A DNA stretch of 64,000 nucleotides from Emticicia sp. BO119 (GCF_013912375.1 NZ_JACETV010000003.1:372001-436000); one strand, 5' to 3'; shown: positions 43,791-52,578, counted from the first letter of the stretch. Program-made: numbers and translations. Notes: a model not told the origin generated them from the letters alone.

Positions 43791-44432
43791 TTACCCTCGG
43801 TCAAATGATTGCAGCAGTTGTAGAATTGCCTGTGGAGTTACCAATAAATCCATCGTTTCTGGGTGGATAATATTCTTGTTATAGAGCGACAACAAGGTGC
43901 GGTTGAGGCTGCGGGTTGAAATACCAAGATAACCGGCCAGATCGATTTTTCTTAGTTTCAGAGGCTGATTTGAAAACAAATAAACCAGTTTCAGAATAGA
44001 ATATTCGAGCGGATAATTCTGCTGATATGATGCGCGGCTGGCAGTCTGTACTAACCGGGTAGCCAGTACTTTCAGCACCAATTCATTAAAATTCCAGTTT
44101 TTTTGTAGCATTTCCATAAAATAACTGCTGGGTATTTTATAGACCTTTAGGTCAGTAATACTCACTACATTCGACAGGCTTGTTGTTTTATTCAGAATTT
44201 CAAGTTCGCCTATAATCTCACCTTCACCCAGAAACTCCAGTATAAAATCTTTTCCGTTGTTTTCAGTAATATAACACTTAACAACCCCACTCTTAAGTAT
44301 ATACACATAAAATAACTTTTCGTTTTGCAGAATAATGTTCTCGTCTGGCGCATAGTTTTTTTCAATAATACCCTTCTCAGTTTTAGCCAGTTCAGAAATC
44401 AGCTTCAGTAAATCATTGTTGTAGCGTATCAT
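43791..44432 (-). CDS. Crp/Fnr family transcriptional regulator
   Basis: A 213-residue protein. The beta-roll is seen in APDENIILQNEKLFYVYILKSGVVKCYIT and FLGEGEIIGELEIL, with the G-E-x-x-G-E motif near residues 68-75. The helix-turn-helix is KIDLAGYLGISTRSLNRTLLSLYNKNII. It resembles Fnr-like regulators lacking the cysteine cluster, so the effector is unknown. It is convergent with DoxX and divergent from the adenosine deaminase gene. Confidence 0.85.
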   Translation of the reverse strand: MIRYNNDLLKLISELAKTEKGIIEKNYAPDENIILQNEKLFYVYILKSGVVKCYITENNGKDFILEFLGEGEIIGELEILNKTTSLSNVVSITDLKVYKIPSSYFMEMLQKNWNFNELVLKVLATRLVQTASRASYQQNYPLEYSILKLVYLFSNQPLKLRKIDLAGYLGISTRSLNRTLLSLYNKNIIHPETMDLLVTPQAILQLLQSFDRG

Positions 44433-44669
44433 TTTTTGAGGGTCGGGACAAATGTCCTTTTAATGCTTTTCAAATACCAAGACCTTTGTATTATTGAATA
44501 GCAAATATAGAAAAATGCGGTGTTTTTTATTGGTTCCTGCACTCTATAAAAATCAGCTATGATAAAGGCTATAAGGGAAGCCTCTGAAGAAAATTCCTGA
44601 ATTATGTTAAAACCTTTTATTAAAATGTTGAAAACCTTTGTTTCTATCGCAGGGTACATGATTTTACCT

Positions 44670-45677
44670 ATGCTAAGCGTAAAAAAAACTGATTATGCCC
44701 GATTACCAAAAGTTGAATTACACCTGCACCTCGATTGTTCGTTGAGCTATGAGGTTGTGAATCAGATTGCGCCTGAGATAAGTTATACCGATTATCAGCA
44801 ATCATTTATTGCTCCGCCCAAATGCAGCAACCTTGCCGATTATATCAAACGGGCAATGAAAAGCCTTGAAATAATGCAAACCAGAGAGCAGCTCAGGTTA
44901 GTAACTTTAGACCTGATGCAACGGTTGAAAAAAGACAATGTACTATATGCTGAAATACGATTTGCACCGCTGCTCCATACCGAAAAAGGACTGGCTCCAG
45001 ACGAGGTTGTGAGGGCAGTAGATGAGGCTGTAAAAGAGGGAACTGCCTTAACTGGTGTTGAAGCCGGAATTATTCTTTGCACACTCAGGCATTATACGGC
45101 TCAACAAAGTATGCAGACAGTAAAACTGGTTGAAGCGTTCAGAGGAACCAATGTGGCAGGGTTTGATATAGCAGCCGATGAGGCCGGATATCCTATTGAT
45201 AATCATGTTGAAGCATTTGTTTATGCCAGAGAAAAGCAACTGAATGTAACAGCACACGCCGGAGAAGCCAAAGGGCCTGAGAGCGTGTGGGAAACACTAA
45301 AACATCTGCGTCCGTCGCGAATCGGGCATGGCGTAAGAAGCATTGAAGATCCTGAGTTGATTCAGTTTCTGAAAAAGGAAGATATACATTTAGAGATATG
45401 CCCCACAAGCAATGTACAGACCAACGTAATTGACAATATTGCACAGCACCCGGCCGATAAAATCTATAAAAGTGGTGTTTCTATGAGTATTAACACCGAT
45501 GCCAGAGCCATATCTAATGTTACATTGTCAGACGAATACCAGACACTGGAGCGATTATTCGGCTGGAGAAAAGATGATTTTCTTCATTGTAACCTGGAAG
45601 CCCTTAAACACGCTTTTATCCCGGAAGAGAAGAAAATTCAACTGCGGAAAAAACTGCTTGCAGGCTATCAGGAGTAA
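44670..45677 (+). CDS. add: Adenosine deaminase
   Basis: A 335-residue TIM-barrel deaminase. Zinc and catalytic residues are visible: VELHLHLDCS (His-x-His), TAHAGEA (metal/acid region), GHGVR and a late SINTDARAIS that replaces the usual NTDDP. Additional features are CPTSNVQT and VTLSDEY. ATG 44670 was chosen because the family starts just before the YARLPKVELHLHL motif; earlier ATGs (44604, 44658) would add 4-22 hydrophobic residues. It hydrolyses adenosine or a related purine nucleoside. It is convergent with the response regulator gene. Confidence 0.85.
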   Translation: MLSVKKTDYARLPKVELHLHLDCSLSYEVVNQIAPEISYTDYQQSFIAPPKCSNLADYIKRAMKSLEIMQTREQLRLVTLDLMQRLKKDNVLYAEIRFAPLLHTEKGLAPDEVVRAVDEAVKEGTALTGVEAGIILCTLRHYTAQQSMQTVKLVEAFRGTNVAGFDIAADEAGYPIDNHVEAFVYAREKQLNVTAHAGEAKGPESVWETLKHLRPSRIGHGVRSIEDPELIQFLKKEDIHLEICPTSNVQTNVIDNIAQHPADKIYKSGVSMSINTDARAISNVTLSDEYQTLERLFGWRKDDFLHCNLEALKHAFIPEEKKIQLRKKLLAGYQE

Positions 45678-45748
45678 TATGAGCTACTACTGGCGAAAAG
45701 CCGGAAATCTGTTACATTTAACGGGTCGGCATACAGATTTTAAAAAAT

Positions 45749-45776
45749 AACCGTGTCATCTATAAAAGACACGGTT
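45749..45776. terminator. Bidirectional terminator hairpin
   Basis: AACCGTGTC (45749-45757) and GACACGGTT (45768-45776) pair perfectly, flanked by TAAAAAA; it lies between the convergent adenosine deaminase and response regulator genes. Confidence 0.75.
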
Positions 45777-45794
45777 GATAGATAGCAAACAGGT

Positions 45795-46223
45795 TTAATT
45801 TTGTGTATTGTTTGAGTGTTTACACAAGGCCCAATAGTCGAGTATGGTCTGAATATTTCTCTTCATGGTTTTAAAATCTGTACTTTTCTGCACATAGCCT
45901 TGTACATTGAGTTGCAGATAAGCTTCGTTCACTAATTCAGACTGGTCAGACGTGGTATAGAAAACAAAAGGGATACTTTTTTTTCTGAGCTTCTCATCAG
46001 CCTGTATTTCTCTTTTCAGTTCTATACCTGTTTGTTTGGGCAGATTAATGTCACACAAAATCAAGAATGGAATCTCGTTTGTTGCAAACAGGTAATCTCT
46101 TGCTTCTTCGCAGTCATCAAACCATATTAAAGGGTGTTTTACTTCTAATGCAGAAAAAGCATCTTCAAGAAAGATTTTATCATCAACATCGTCTTCAATC
46201 AATATTACTGGTCTTTTATCCAT
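45795..46223 (-). CDS. Single-domain response regulator (CheY-like)
   Basis: A 142-residue receiver domain. The acid pair is in VILIEDDVDD (residues about 8-14), the phospho-acceptor Asp in LILCDINLP near residue 58, the Thr/Ser position in FVFYTTSDQSE and the conserved Lys in VQGYVQKS. There is no output domain, so it probably acts through protein contacts. No cognate kinase gene is nearby. Confidence 0.85.
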   Translation of the reverse strand: MDKRPVILIEDDVDDKIFLEDAFSALEVKHPLIWFDDCEEARDYLFATNEIPFLILCDINLPKQTGIELKREIQADEKLRKKSIPFVFYTTSDQSELVNEAYLQLNVQGYVQKSTDFKTMKRNIQTILDYWALCKHSNNTQN

Positions 46224-46814
46224 ATAATTTTCTAATTGGTTGCATCAAACATTAACCAATATACGGGTAAATTGTTTTTCGGATTGGGAAAAATCAGGGG
46301 TTCTAACCATGTTTTGGTATTATTCTCTGTGCTGATCGGGATAAATCAAGTTAGAGCATTCTAACTATTAACAAAACGTTTTGCCCATGCACGCTTCTCA
46401 TAACAACACAATGTTTTGTCTGGTCACTCATCATTGTGGGGTTTCTTCTTTTAAACAGGCTATCTTCAGGCCACCACTTCTTCCCTATTTCGGATAAACG
46501 TTGCATCGTAACTACACTAACCGATAATTCGGGCTGTTATCCGGGAAAATCACGACATTAAACAACTTTAGCAGGCGGCTGGCGGCGGCTTCTGAAAATA
46601 CTATTTATTAAACCCGTTGGGTGAAATTATTTAAAGAATTTAATATATCGTCCCTACGGGACTTTGCTTCTAATTTTGTTAATTTTTTCTACCGATATAT
46701 TATCCCTACGGGATATTTTTTAGTCCCGTAGGGACGATATATCGGTAGTAGAAATAAGCTTTCGCAACAAAATGTATCCCGTAGGGATAATATACTTTAA
46801 TTTCACCCAACGAG
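46224..46814. other. Intergenic region with a loader-gene fragment and a MITE
   Basis: 591 bases without an intact gene between two minus-strand genes. It contains the fragment 46512-46596 and the MITE 46612-46815, both listed separately. The rest, 46224-46511, shows no clear feature. Confidence 0.6.
46512..46596 (-). pseudogene. 3' end remnant of a helicase-loader gene
   Basis: 85 bases that match the last 28 codons, including the stop, of the loader gene at 49049-50032 (49049-49133) with two mismatches: a silent TTG/TTA change and a GCG/GTG change in the last codon (Ala to Val). 78 bases (46519-46596 and 49056-49133) are identical. The frame is preserved and ends in TAG. It lies just downstream of the 703-residue surface protein gene. 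Confidence 0.8.
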
Positions 46815-46815
46815 T
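46612..46815. repeat. MITE with 18-bp terminal inverted repeats and 10-bp target duplication
   Basis: Left end ACCCGTTGGGTGAAATTA (46612-46629) and right end (46798-46815), reverse complements at 17 of 18 positions. Direct repeats TATTTATTAA lie exactly outside at 46602-46611 and 46816-46825. Internal palindromes of the type TCCCTACGGGA recur three or four times. The element has no coding capacity, and its right end supplies the last base of the surface-protein stop codon. Confidence 0.85.
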
Positions 46816-48926
46816 TATTTATTAAGGTTTAATATGTTGAGTTTAGTACCTATCGGTGAGCTGAAAACTGCTCCCGTTTTAATGAGAATAGTATTAGATT
46901 CGGCGTTCAGGTCTGGTGGCAGTATAATGGCATGTCCCTCATTGATAATTACATCATTTAAACTGGTAGGTGTGCATTCGCATGACCATACTAAAGGATT
47001 GTTCCAATCCCCTGAGTTTATGCTATAAACAGGAATAGGGAATGAATTACTATTTGAAAGGTTGGTCTGGGATTTCAATTCTCTTTCATCACTGAATCCA
47101 TCATTGTCAGAATCCTTTGATAATGGATTACTACCAATTATAGTCTCAAATAAATCTAACACACCATCATAATCGAGGTCAGAAGTCTCTGCATCATTTT
47201 TTACGTTCGGATTTAAACCTATCCTTGATTCAAATGAATTAACAATATAATCGCTATCATTATCCAAATCATAAATGGCAAATTGCCCAAACCCGATCAT
47301 ATCATTATTTTGTGCATACACGAATATTACCAGTCGGTCATTAATGATTGGTTGTGTCGTCGATTTTATCTTTAAAAGTCCATTAGAGGAAATTGTAGCA
47401 ACTGTCGTATCCACGCTAAGTATATAAGTTGTACCAGATGAGCCTGGGGTAACATCAATTGTATTGTTAGTATCGTCTACAAAAATGGTTCTAAGTTGAT
47501 AGCTATTACCTACTTGAACAAAGAAATTAGTATCGGCAGTTATTTTCAGCTTGCTTGCATTAAATAATTCAGTTGAAAACAATTCTTGCTTACTTGGTGG
47601 AGGCGAAAAAATATTCTCGGGTAATATGTCAATATTACTTATATTTTGCTGTTGAATTTGTTTTGAGTAAGCGAGCCTCAGTCTTATCATAATTTGTGCT
47701 TCGGTTCTCAATCTACTTGCCCCATCTACAATATTCAGTTTTAAACCCCATCTTTTAAACGCAGACCAAACGTCATCTCCAGTAAAAATTTCATCTACAC
47801 AAGCCTCAACTGCATTTGTCAAAAACTGTTGATGTTGATGAGTCCAGTTTGCTATTTCCTCCTCAGTATTTACATTGTAATTAAAAAAGGATGGCCTTAG
47901 TTCTTTTTCAAAATGATAGTCGCCTAATTCGCTAAGGCAATCCAGTTTTTGTAAATATGGTGCAGGTGTACATTCTTTATCCATACCTGATACACACGGG
48001 CTCTGTGTAGCCATATTATCAAAAAGGTGCTTCACAAATCCACCTCCCCAGCCATTATCACCTGATTTATTATATTCATTAGCTGATTTATCATATATAC
48101 AGGTAAATTGCTTCCTATATAAAAATTCTGGTTTATTTATACTTTCATTCAGTTTTCTTTGCAGGTAATTTGCATATTCAGAGGAGTAAGCTGCATCTTT
48201 TGGTTTGAAATAATTAGCAGGTTTTACCGGGTTGCTCCATTTTTCAGGATAATTGCATCTGGGCTGATTACACCTTACTTTATATTCATTACAACTACCC
48301 GTGTCGAAAATATAGTAAATGTTATTAATATAAGTTGAGTTGCTTAAAGCTGATTGCCAGATAATAGACTCATCTTCCCTACAACCATTAACCTGTAATG
48401 CTATGGCATTAGAAGACGTACCCGGATATTTTGTTGAATAGCCCGAGATTTCTGCGGTTTGTGTCAGTGGAATAATATTAACCTGCCTTGTAGTACCTGA
48501 ATACCGTGTAGTTTTCTTATAAGCTCCCCTGCATTTATTAGCAGGAAAAAACTCTATACTTTCCCATTTTACGGAATAAACGCCAGCTGAATTTGGCCTT
48601 GCATATACAACATTTCGGTTTGCAGGGTCATATCTTATACCCTCTCCACTCCATACCAATGATGTGTTTTCTTCCTGATAATCAACACTTAAATTATAAT
48701 AGGCAATACAATCATCAAAATTAGCCCATTTATAATGGGTATTAGTGGTAGATATGGATACATTATTGAGTCTGATTTCTATTTCTTCTCCTGTGCAAAT
48801 CTGGGCATTATATGCCAGACCAACCAACTGTATATTTGAAGAAATATCATAGTTTACTACTTCATCCTGGGCATTTGTGCGTACAATATTGCTTAATAGT
48901 ATTAATACCAGTATAAATATTTTCAT
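46815..48926 (-). CDS. Secreted surface protein with TSP3-type calcium-binding repeats
   Basis: A 703-residue protein with a signal peptide (MKIFILVLILLSNIVRTNAQ). A long N-terminal part has Ig-like features and a Cys-rich region (KYNCPE-like, EYKVRCNQPRCNYPEK). Residues about 480-560 look like an Ig-like fold. Then come EF-hand-like or thrombospondin type 3 repeats with DLDNDSDYIVNSFES, DLDYDGVLDLFE and DSDNDGFSDERE (about residues 555-635). The C-terminus contains a GDW.NPL.WSC.CTPT...D pattern seen in Cytophagales surface proteins. It lies in the phage early region but has no phage counterpart, so it is probably cargo. Confidence 0.75.
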   Translation of the reverse strand: MKIFILVLILLSNIVRTNAQDEVVNYDISSNIQLVGLAYNAQICTGEEIEIRLNNVSISTTNTHYKWANFDDCIAYYNLSVDYQEENTSLVWSGEGIRYDPANRNVVYARPNSAGVYSVKWESIEFFPANKCRGAYKKTTRYSGTTRQVNIIPLTQTAEISGYSTKYPGTSSNAIALQVNGCREDESIIWQSALSNSTYINNIYYIFDTGSCNEYKVRCNQPRCNYPEKWSNPVKPANYFKPKDAAYSSEYANYLQRKLNESINKPEFLYRKQFTCIYDKSANEYNKSGDNGWGGGFVKHLFDNMATQSPCVSGMDKECTPAPYLQKLDCLSELGDYHFEKELRPSFFNYNVNTEEEIANWTHQHQQFLTNAVEACVDEIFTGDDVWSAFKRWGLKLNIVDGASRLRTEAQIMIRLRLAYSKQIQQQNISNIDILPENIFSPPPSKQELFSTELFNASKLKITADTNFFVQVGNSYQLRTIFVDDTNNTIDVTPGSSGTTYILSVDTTVATISSNGLLKIKSTTQPIINDRLVIFVYAQNNDMIGFGQFAIYDLDNDSDYIVNSFESRIGLNPNVKNDAETSDLDYDGVLDLFETIIGSNPLSKDSDNDGFSDERELKSQTNLSNSNSFPIPVYSINSGDWNNPLVWSCECTPTSLNDVIINEGHAIILPPDLNAESNTILIKTGAVFSSPIGTKLNILNLNK

Positions 48927-49048
48927 TTTACATTTTTCAATTTATCCTTTAAATAAGTACAACATTAATCATTTTTATAGTAAGATAGCAAGGAAATTTA
49001 TTTTAAGGCATATATAAATAAATATAACCCAAACCTATTCTTTACACC

Positions 49049-50032
49049 CTACGCCAACCGATAATTCGGGCTGTTATCCGGGAAAATCACGACATTAAAC
49101 AACTTTAGCAGGCGGCTGGCGGCGGCTTCTGAATAGGTCCTGGTCAGATCTTCGTAGCTTGTGGCGTTGGTGATGAGGTGCAGGCGGCGGGGATTTTTAT
49201 AGAGCCTGAAAATGTATTCTTCTATAAAGTTGATATGCGTGGAGGAGAAAGAAGCTCCTTTGGCCAATACGCTCCTTTCCTCACGCCCTACTTCGTCGAT
49301 ACAGATGTCGTAAGACTCATGGCCGAATTTGTTGCGTTTGTCGGAGATATAAAAGTAGTTGAAGGCCATGTCTCCGGCTTCTTTGTAGGCCTGCACCATA
49401 TCCTGCGCCTCAACGATTCGGAATGAGGCAAAGGGGTTGTTCTGAAAGGCCTGCATCATAGAGGTTTTGCGGCAACCCACCGGCCCCATAATTAAAAACC
49501 CTTTGCGGGTATCGATCCCTTCATAAAGGTTACGACCATAAAAGTACTCTAAAAACATACGTAATTCTGCTTCACAGTACTGGTCAATAGCAAATTGCGC
49601 CCGGGCATCCTCCTGTGTTACAATAGACCGCCATTTGGCTATTATTATGTTTTTAAATTCATCAAAACTCAGTTGTAAGGGTTTCATGGCTTCTAATCGT
49701 TCTTTTTCGGCGGCTTCGTACCGGCGGCGTTCTTCTGCTTTTTTCTGCTCGTCTACTGTGCAGGCTACCTGATAATAGAAGTTTCCGGCAAAATCGTGCG
49801 CTAATGCTTCAAACATTCTGTCAAGCAAGGTTGCGTCTACCTTATGTAACCTTGCTTCCTCTGTAAAGAGAGTTTTCAGGTGTGGCAGCAGGGTATCAGA
49901 CAGGCGTTTCTTCTTTTCCGAAAATATTTTTGCGTATGGGGTTTCCGCCAATGCTTCTTGGTTTTTCAAGGAATGGTTTCGCAGTTCTCGATGTTGCGGC
50001 GGCTGTGGCAGATTTATTTCCTGGTCTTGCAT
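49049..50032 (-). CDS. DnaC-like helicase-loader ATPase
   Basis: A 327-residue AAA+ type protein. Walker A reads GPVGCRKTS near residue 184, where the Gly before Lys is replaced by Arg; Walker B is DICIDEVGRE near residue 238. The segment RLHLITNATSYEDLTRTY and the final AASRLLKLFNVVIFPDNSPNYRL match helicase-loader proteins of Bacteroidota prophages. It probably loads the replicative helicase for phage replication. The start overlaps the upstream replication gene by 137 bases. A fragment of its 3' end is repeated at 46512-46596. Confidence 0.75.
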   Translation of the reverse strand: MQDQEINLPQPPQHRELRNHSLKNQEALAETPYAKIFSEKKKRLSDTLLPHLKTLFTEEARLHKVDATLLDRMFEALAHDFAGNFYYQVACTVDEQKKAEERRRYEAAEKERLEAMKPLQLSFDEFKNIIIAKWRSIVTQEDARAQFAIDQYCEAELRMFLEYFYGRNLYEGIDTRKGFLIMGPVGCRKTSMMQAFQNNPFASFRIVEAQDMVQAYKEAGDMAFNYFYISDKRNKFGHESYDICIDEVGREERSVLAKGASFSSTHINFIEEYIFRLYKNPRRLHLITNATSYEDLTRTYSEAAASRLLKLFNVVIFPDNSPNYRLA

Positions 50033-50795
50033 GGTTATGAATGATTTCGTTGTTCCATCGTTTCTGATTCAGGTAGGTTTCCAGATTAGCTCTGTATTTT
50101 TTGTCGGGTGTTGAGCGTACATAGTCTGGTATATGCTGCCACGCCAGCCATTTTTCTTTATAGCTGAGCGCATTCCATTTTTTTTCGCAGCGTTGGCGGT
50201 CGCCTATTTTTTTATCGTAGGTGTTCCAGATTGTCCTGAAATCTATTGTTTTTTCGTCGGGGCGGCGGTTGCCACAATCCATTCGCTGTTCGGGTCGAGG
50301 GCATACTGTGGGCGGGTTAACGGCATCATCAGATACTATCCCTGTTACTGACACTTCGGTTCCGGCTGTTTCTCTGTTTAATGGTTTTTTTAATTCTTTA
50401 CTTTCTTGTTTATCTATCCTATTAATGCTTTGAGAGATGCTTTCAACCTGCTTTGGTGTGTGAATCGTCAGTGCTTTATCTAATGCTTTGTCGGTTGCAT
50501 TGTCAGATACTGACAGGGCAATAATTGTAGAGGTGTACTGGTTTTTGCTCTCCTGCAATACAGCAATAAAACCCCAGTCAATCAGTTGATTAAATACTTT
50601 TTTATAAGTTTTGTAAGAGCGGATACTCAGCACTTCCATTGCTTCTGAGGTGGGGAGTCCGAATTTATCTTTCTGCCCAAGCCTGTTCCATTTTTCTACC
50701 ACCCACATAAACAGGGCTGTATGCAGAGGTGTGTTGAGATCGGGATTTTCGAAGGCCCAGTCAAACCAGCGTCTTGTTAAGTTATAACCGTTCAT
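49896..50795 (-). CDS. Phage replication protein, DnaD/initiator-like
   Basis: A 299-residue protein. The N-terminus (NGYNLTRRWFDWAFENPDL to EVLSIRSYKTYKKVFNQLIDWGFIAVL) is a winged-helix DNA-binding domain typical of replication proteins of Bacteroidota phages, followed by a polar linker and a C-terminal KKIGDRQRCEKKWNALSYKEKWLAWQHI domain. ATG 50795 is preferred as start; the 50843 version begins in a repeat-rich leader. It precedes the helicase-loader gene and overlaps it. Confidence 0.7.
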   Translation of the reverse strand: MNGYNLTRRWFDWAFENPDLNTPLHTALFMWVVEKWNRLGQKDKFGLPTSEAMEVLSIRSYKTYKKVFNQLIDWGFIAVLQESKNQYTSTIIALSVSDNATDKALDKALTIHTPKQVESISQSINRIDKQESKELKKPLNRETAGTEVSVTGIVSDDAVNPPTVCPRPEQRMDCGNRRPDEKTIDFRTIWNTYDKKIGDRQRCEKKWNALSYKEKWLAWQHIPDYVRSTPDKKYRANLETYLNQKRWNNEIIHNHARPGNKSATAAATSRTAKPFLEKPRSIGGNPIRKNIFGKEETPV

Positions 50796-50878
50796 AGTGA
50801 ATGAGTGAATGGTAAATAGTGAATGAATGTATTGCTGTAACAATATGATCCGTGATTATTTTTTCGTAATGCCTAAAA

Positions 50879-51142
50879 TCATTCAATAATTGTAATTGCC
50901 TGAATATTGGCTATCGGGAATGTCATGGTTATTTTTCTGTTGCCTCTTGGCTGGATAATCTCTATCCAGAGGGGGTGTTTGTCAGATTCTGTGAACCGGT
51001 GTTGCAGAAATCTGCCCTGTTCGGGCAAGGGCTGTGTCTGGTAGACTGGTATGGGTTTTGAAGTAACGATTATCTCGTCGCCTTCGGTTAACTGGTCGAT
51101 TTGTTCTTCTACTGTTATCATGGTCTTGTGTGGTTTTTTCAT
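50879..51142 (-). CDS. Hypothetical protein of the phage early operon
   Basis: About 87 residues (if started at ATG 51142; the frame is open to 51262). It reads TVEEQIDQLTEGDEIIVTSKPIP and PLWIEIIQPRGNRKITM and is beta-rich with no recognised domain. Position: just upstream of the replication gene in the same direction. Function unknown. Confidence 0.5.
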   Translation of the reverse strand: MKKPHKTMITVEEQIDQLTEGDEIIVTSKPIPVYQTQPLPEQGRFLQHRFTESDKHPLWIEIIQPRGNRKITMTFPIANIQAITIIE

Positions 51143-51221
51143 TTCAGCATCTCTTTTTGAACTATGGGTTATTTCACTACTGATGGCGGAATGAATGTTT
51201 CGTTGTTTTAAAAAGTTGTAA

Positions 51222-51383
51222 CTAAATACCTTGTGTCTCCTTCTTTTTGTTAATAGTATCAAGGTTTTGTTCTGCCGGATTATTAACCCTGACAGACAGC
51301 AGTAATATCAGTGCCAGCATGGATACTATCAAAAGGACGGCCAGCAACAATGGTGTGCCGGAGAAATGATTGTGTGGTTGCAT
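51222..51383 (-). CDS. Small single-pass membrane protein of the early operon
   Basis: A 53-residue frame starting at ATG 51383: HNHFSGTPLLLAVLLIVSML then ALILLLSVR and a charged tail (LDTINKKKETQGI). One clear membrane segment. It lies between the Cro-like gene and the replication genes in the leftward early operon. It is short and without homology evidence, so the call is tentative. Confidence 0.4.
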   Translation of the reverse strand: MQPHNHFSGTPLLLAVLLIVSMLALILLLSVRVNNPAEQNLDTINKKKETQGI

Positions 51384-51420
51384 TTTATTGTGTGGTTTTC
51401 AGGTTTCAGAATAATTTTGA

Positions 51421-51669
51421 TTACCTGCTTTCGGGATTGATAAATAGTTTGATAACCTTGAGATTGGCGCTTACTACGCGTTGCACTGTGGAGCGTTTGG
51501 CATGGCCGCCTTTCATGATATTGAAGTAGGAATACCTACTGAGGCCCGAATAGGCTAATGCCTTTTCTTTTGCCCCTTTGCGCTTTGATAATTGTATCTG
51601 ATACATCTTACAAACGCTGGGTGGAAGGGCAATTATATTAAGTGATAATTTTGGTTTTGTGTTGTCCAT
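51421..51669 (-). CDS. Cro-like HTH protein
   Basis: About 82 residues from ATG 51669. IALPPSVCKMYQIQLSKRKG and EKALAYSGLSRYSYFNIMKGG are helices of a small helix-turn-helix domain, followed by a basic C-terminal part (STVQRVVSANLKVI). It is divergent from the S24-type repressor across about 120 bases, the usual place of a Cro-type regulator. It may antagonise the repressor. Confidence 0.55.
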   Translation of the reverse strand: MDNTKPKLSLNIIALPPSVCKMYQIQLSKRKGAKEKALAYSGLSRYSYFNIMKGGHAKRSTVQRVVSANLKVIKLFINPESR

Positions 51670-51751
51670 TTTTTTTGTTTGATTTGTACTAAAATACAGA
51701 TGTGTCATTGAACTGTACAAATGTATGGCACTTTTATACAAAAATCAATAA

Positions 51752-51774
51752 ATTGTACAAAATATTTGCACAAT
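51752..51774. promoter_or_regulatory. Candidate repressor/Cro operator
   Basis: A 23-base palindrome with arms ATTGT.CAAA and TTTG.ACAAT, only the central bases of the arms differing, 20 bases upstream of the repressor start. Related half-sites TTGTAC and GTACAA occur at about 51683-51720 closer to the Cro-like gene. Confidence 0.6.
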
Positions 51775-51792
51775 TTATGCGCATCTATACCA

Positions 51793-52578
51793 ATGAAAAC
51801 CCAAAATGTTGATAATAAGGTGATTAACCTTATTGATTTTCAGAAAAAGCAACGCCTTAAAACTGAGGAGGTTGCTACAGGATTAGGGATTTCGACGAGC
51901 CTGTTGTACAAATTGTATAAGGGTGAACGGAACCTGACAGATGAGCTTGTGGAAAAAATTCAGACATTTATGCTTGGGTTTGGTTTGCAGGCAACAGGCC
52001 GGAATGAGCGGGTAAGAAAGCTCAGGATTGAGCGCAATGCCGTTGATAGCCTTGAGGTGTCGATGGACGAGAATGACCTCATTGAGGAATATATAAATAC
52101 ACACGGAAACCGTTTTACGAGAGTAGACGACGAAATAATTATTGAAGTGCCTTTGCTGAACCATGAAGCCTATGCGCGGTATCTGGACGAAATCTCGGAA
52201 GCCCGCATCTATGAAAGTGAGAAATTAGTATCGTTTGTGGTCGAGAAATTCGACACAGCGTTTCATTTAGCCTTTAAAGTATATGGAGATTCGATGAATG
52301 GTGGCCGCCTGACGGACACACCCGACAAAGCTATTGTGCTGGGCCGTGAAGTAGAAAAAAGTGGCTGGTTTGACGGCGGACTGAAAATTGACAAATATGG
52401 CTATGGCTGGGTGATACTGACCGAGCGCAATATTCTGTTTAAAGATATTGTATCGTTTGATAAATCAAGCGGCATCATCACCTGTCACTCCCGCAACCCC
52501 AGCCCGGAGTATTCTGATTTTGAGTTATCGCTGGGAGAAGTGCATCAGATTTTTAAGGTTTTGAGGCGGATATTCTGA
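51793..52578 (+). CDS. Phage repressor with S24/LexA-like domain
   Basis: A 261-residue protein. N-terminal helix-turn-helix: RLKTEEVATGLGISTSLLYKLYKG near residues 22-45. C-terminal S24-type serine protease domain: catalytic Ser in FKVYGDSMNGG near residue 170 and the probable Lys in ILFKDI near residue 220. This is the architecture of CI-type repressors that can be inactivated through a RecA-stimulated self-cleavage, though a cleavage site was not identified. ATG 51793 was chosen over 51721 because it starts the domain. It is divergent from the Cro-like gene. Confidence 0.85.
   Translation: MKTQNVDNKVINLIDFQKKQRLKTEEVATGLGISTSLLYKLYKGERNLTDELVEKIQTFMLGFGLQATGRNERVRKLRIERNAVDSLEVSMDENDLIEEYINTHGNRFTRVDDEIIIEVPLLNHEAYARYLDEISEARIYESEKLVSFVVEKFDTAFHLAFKVYGDSMNGGRLTDTPDKAIVLGREVEKSGWFDGGLKIDKYGYGWVILTERNILFKDIVSFDKSSGIITCHSRNPSPEYSDFELSLGEVHQIFKVLRRIF

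Noticed and set aside
46367-46511. Possible att site or RNA gene before the loader fragment
   Set aside because: No tRNA-like fold, direct repeat partner or integrase was seen.
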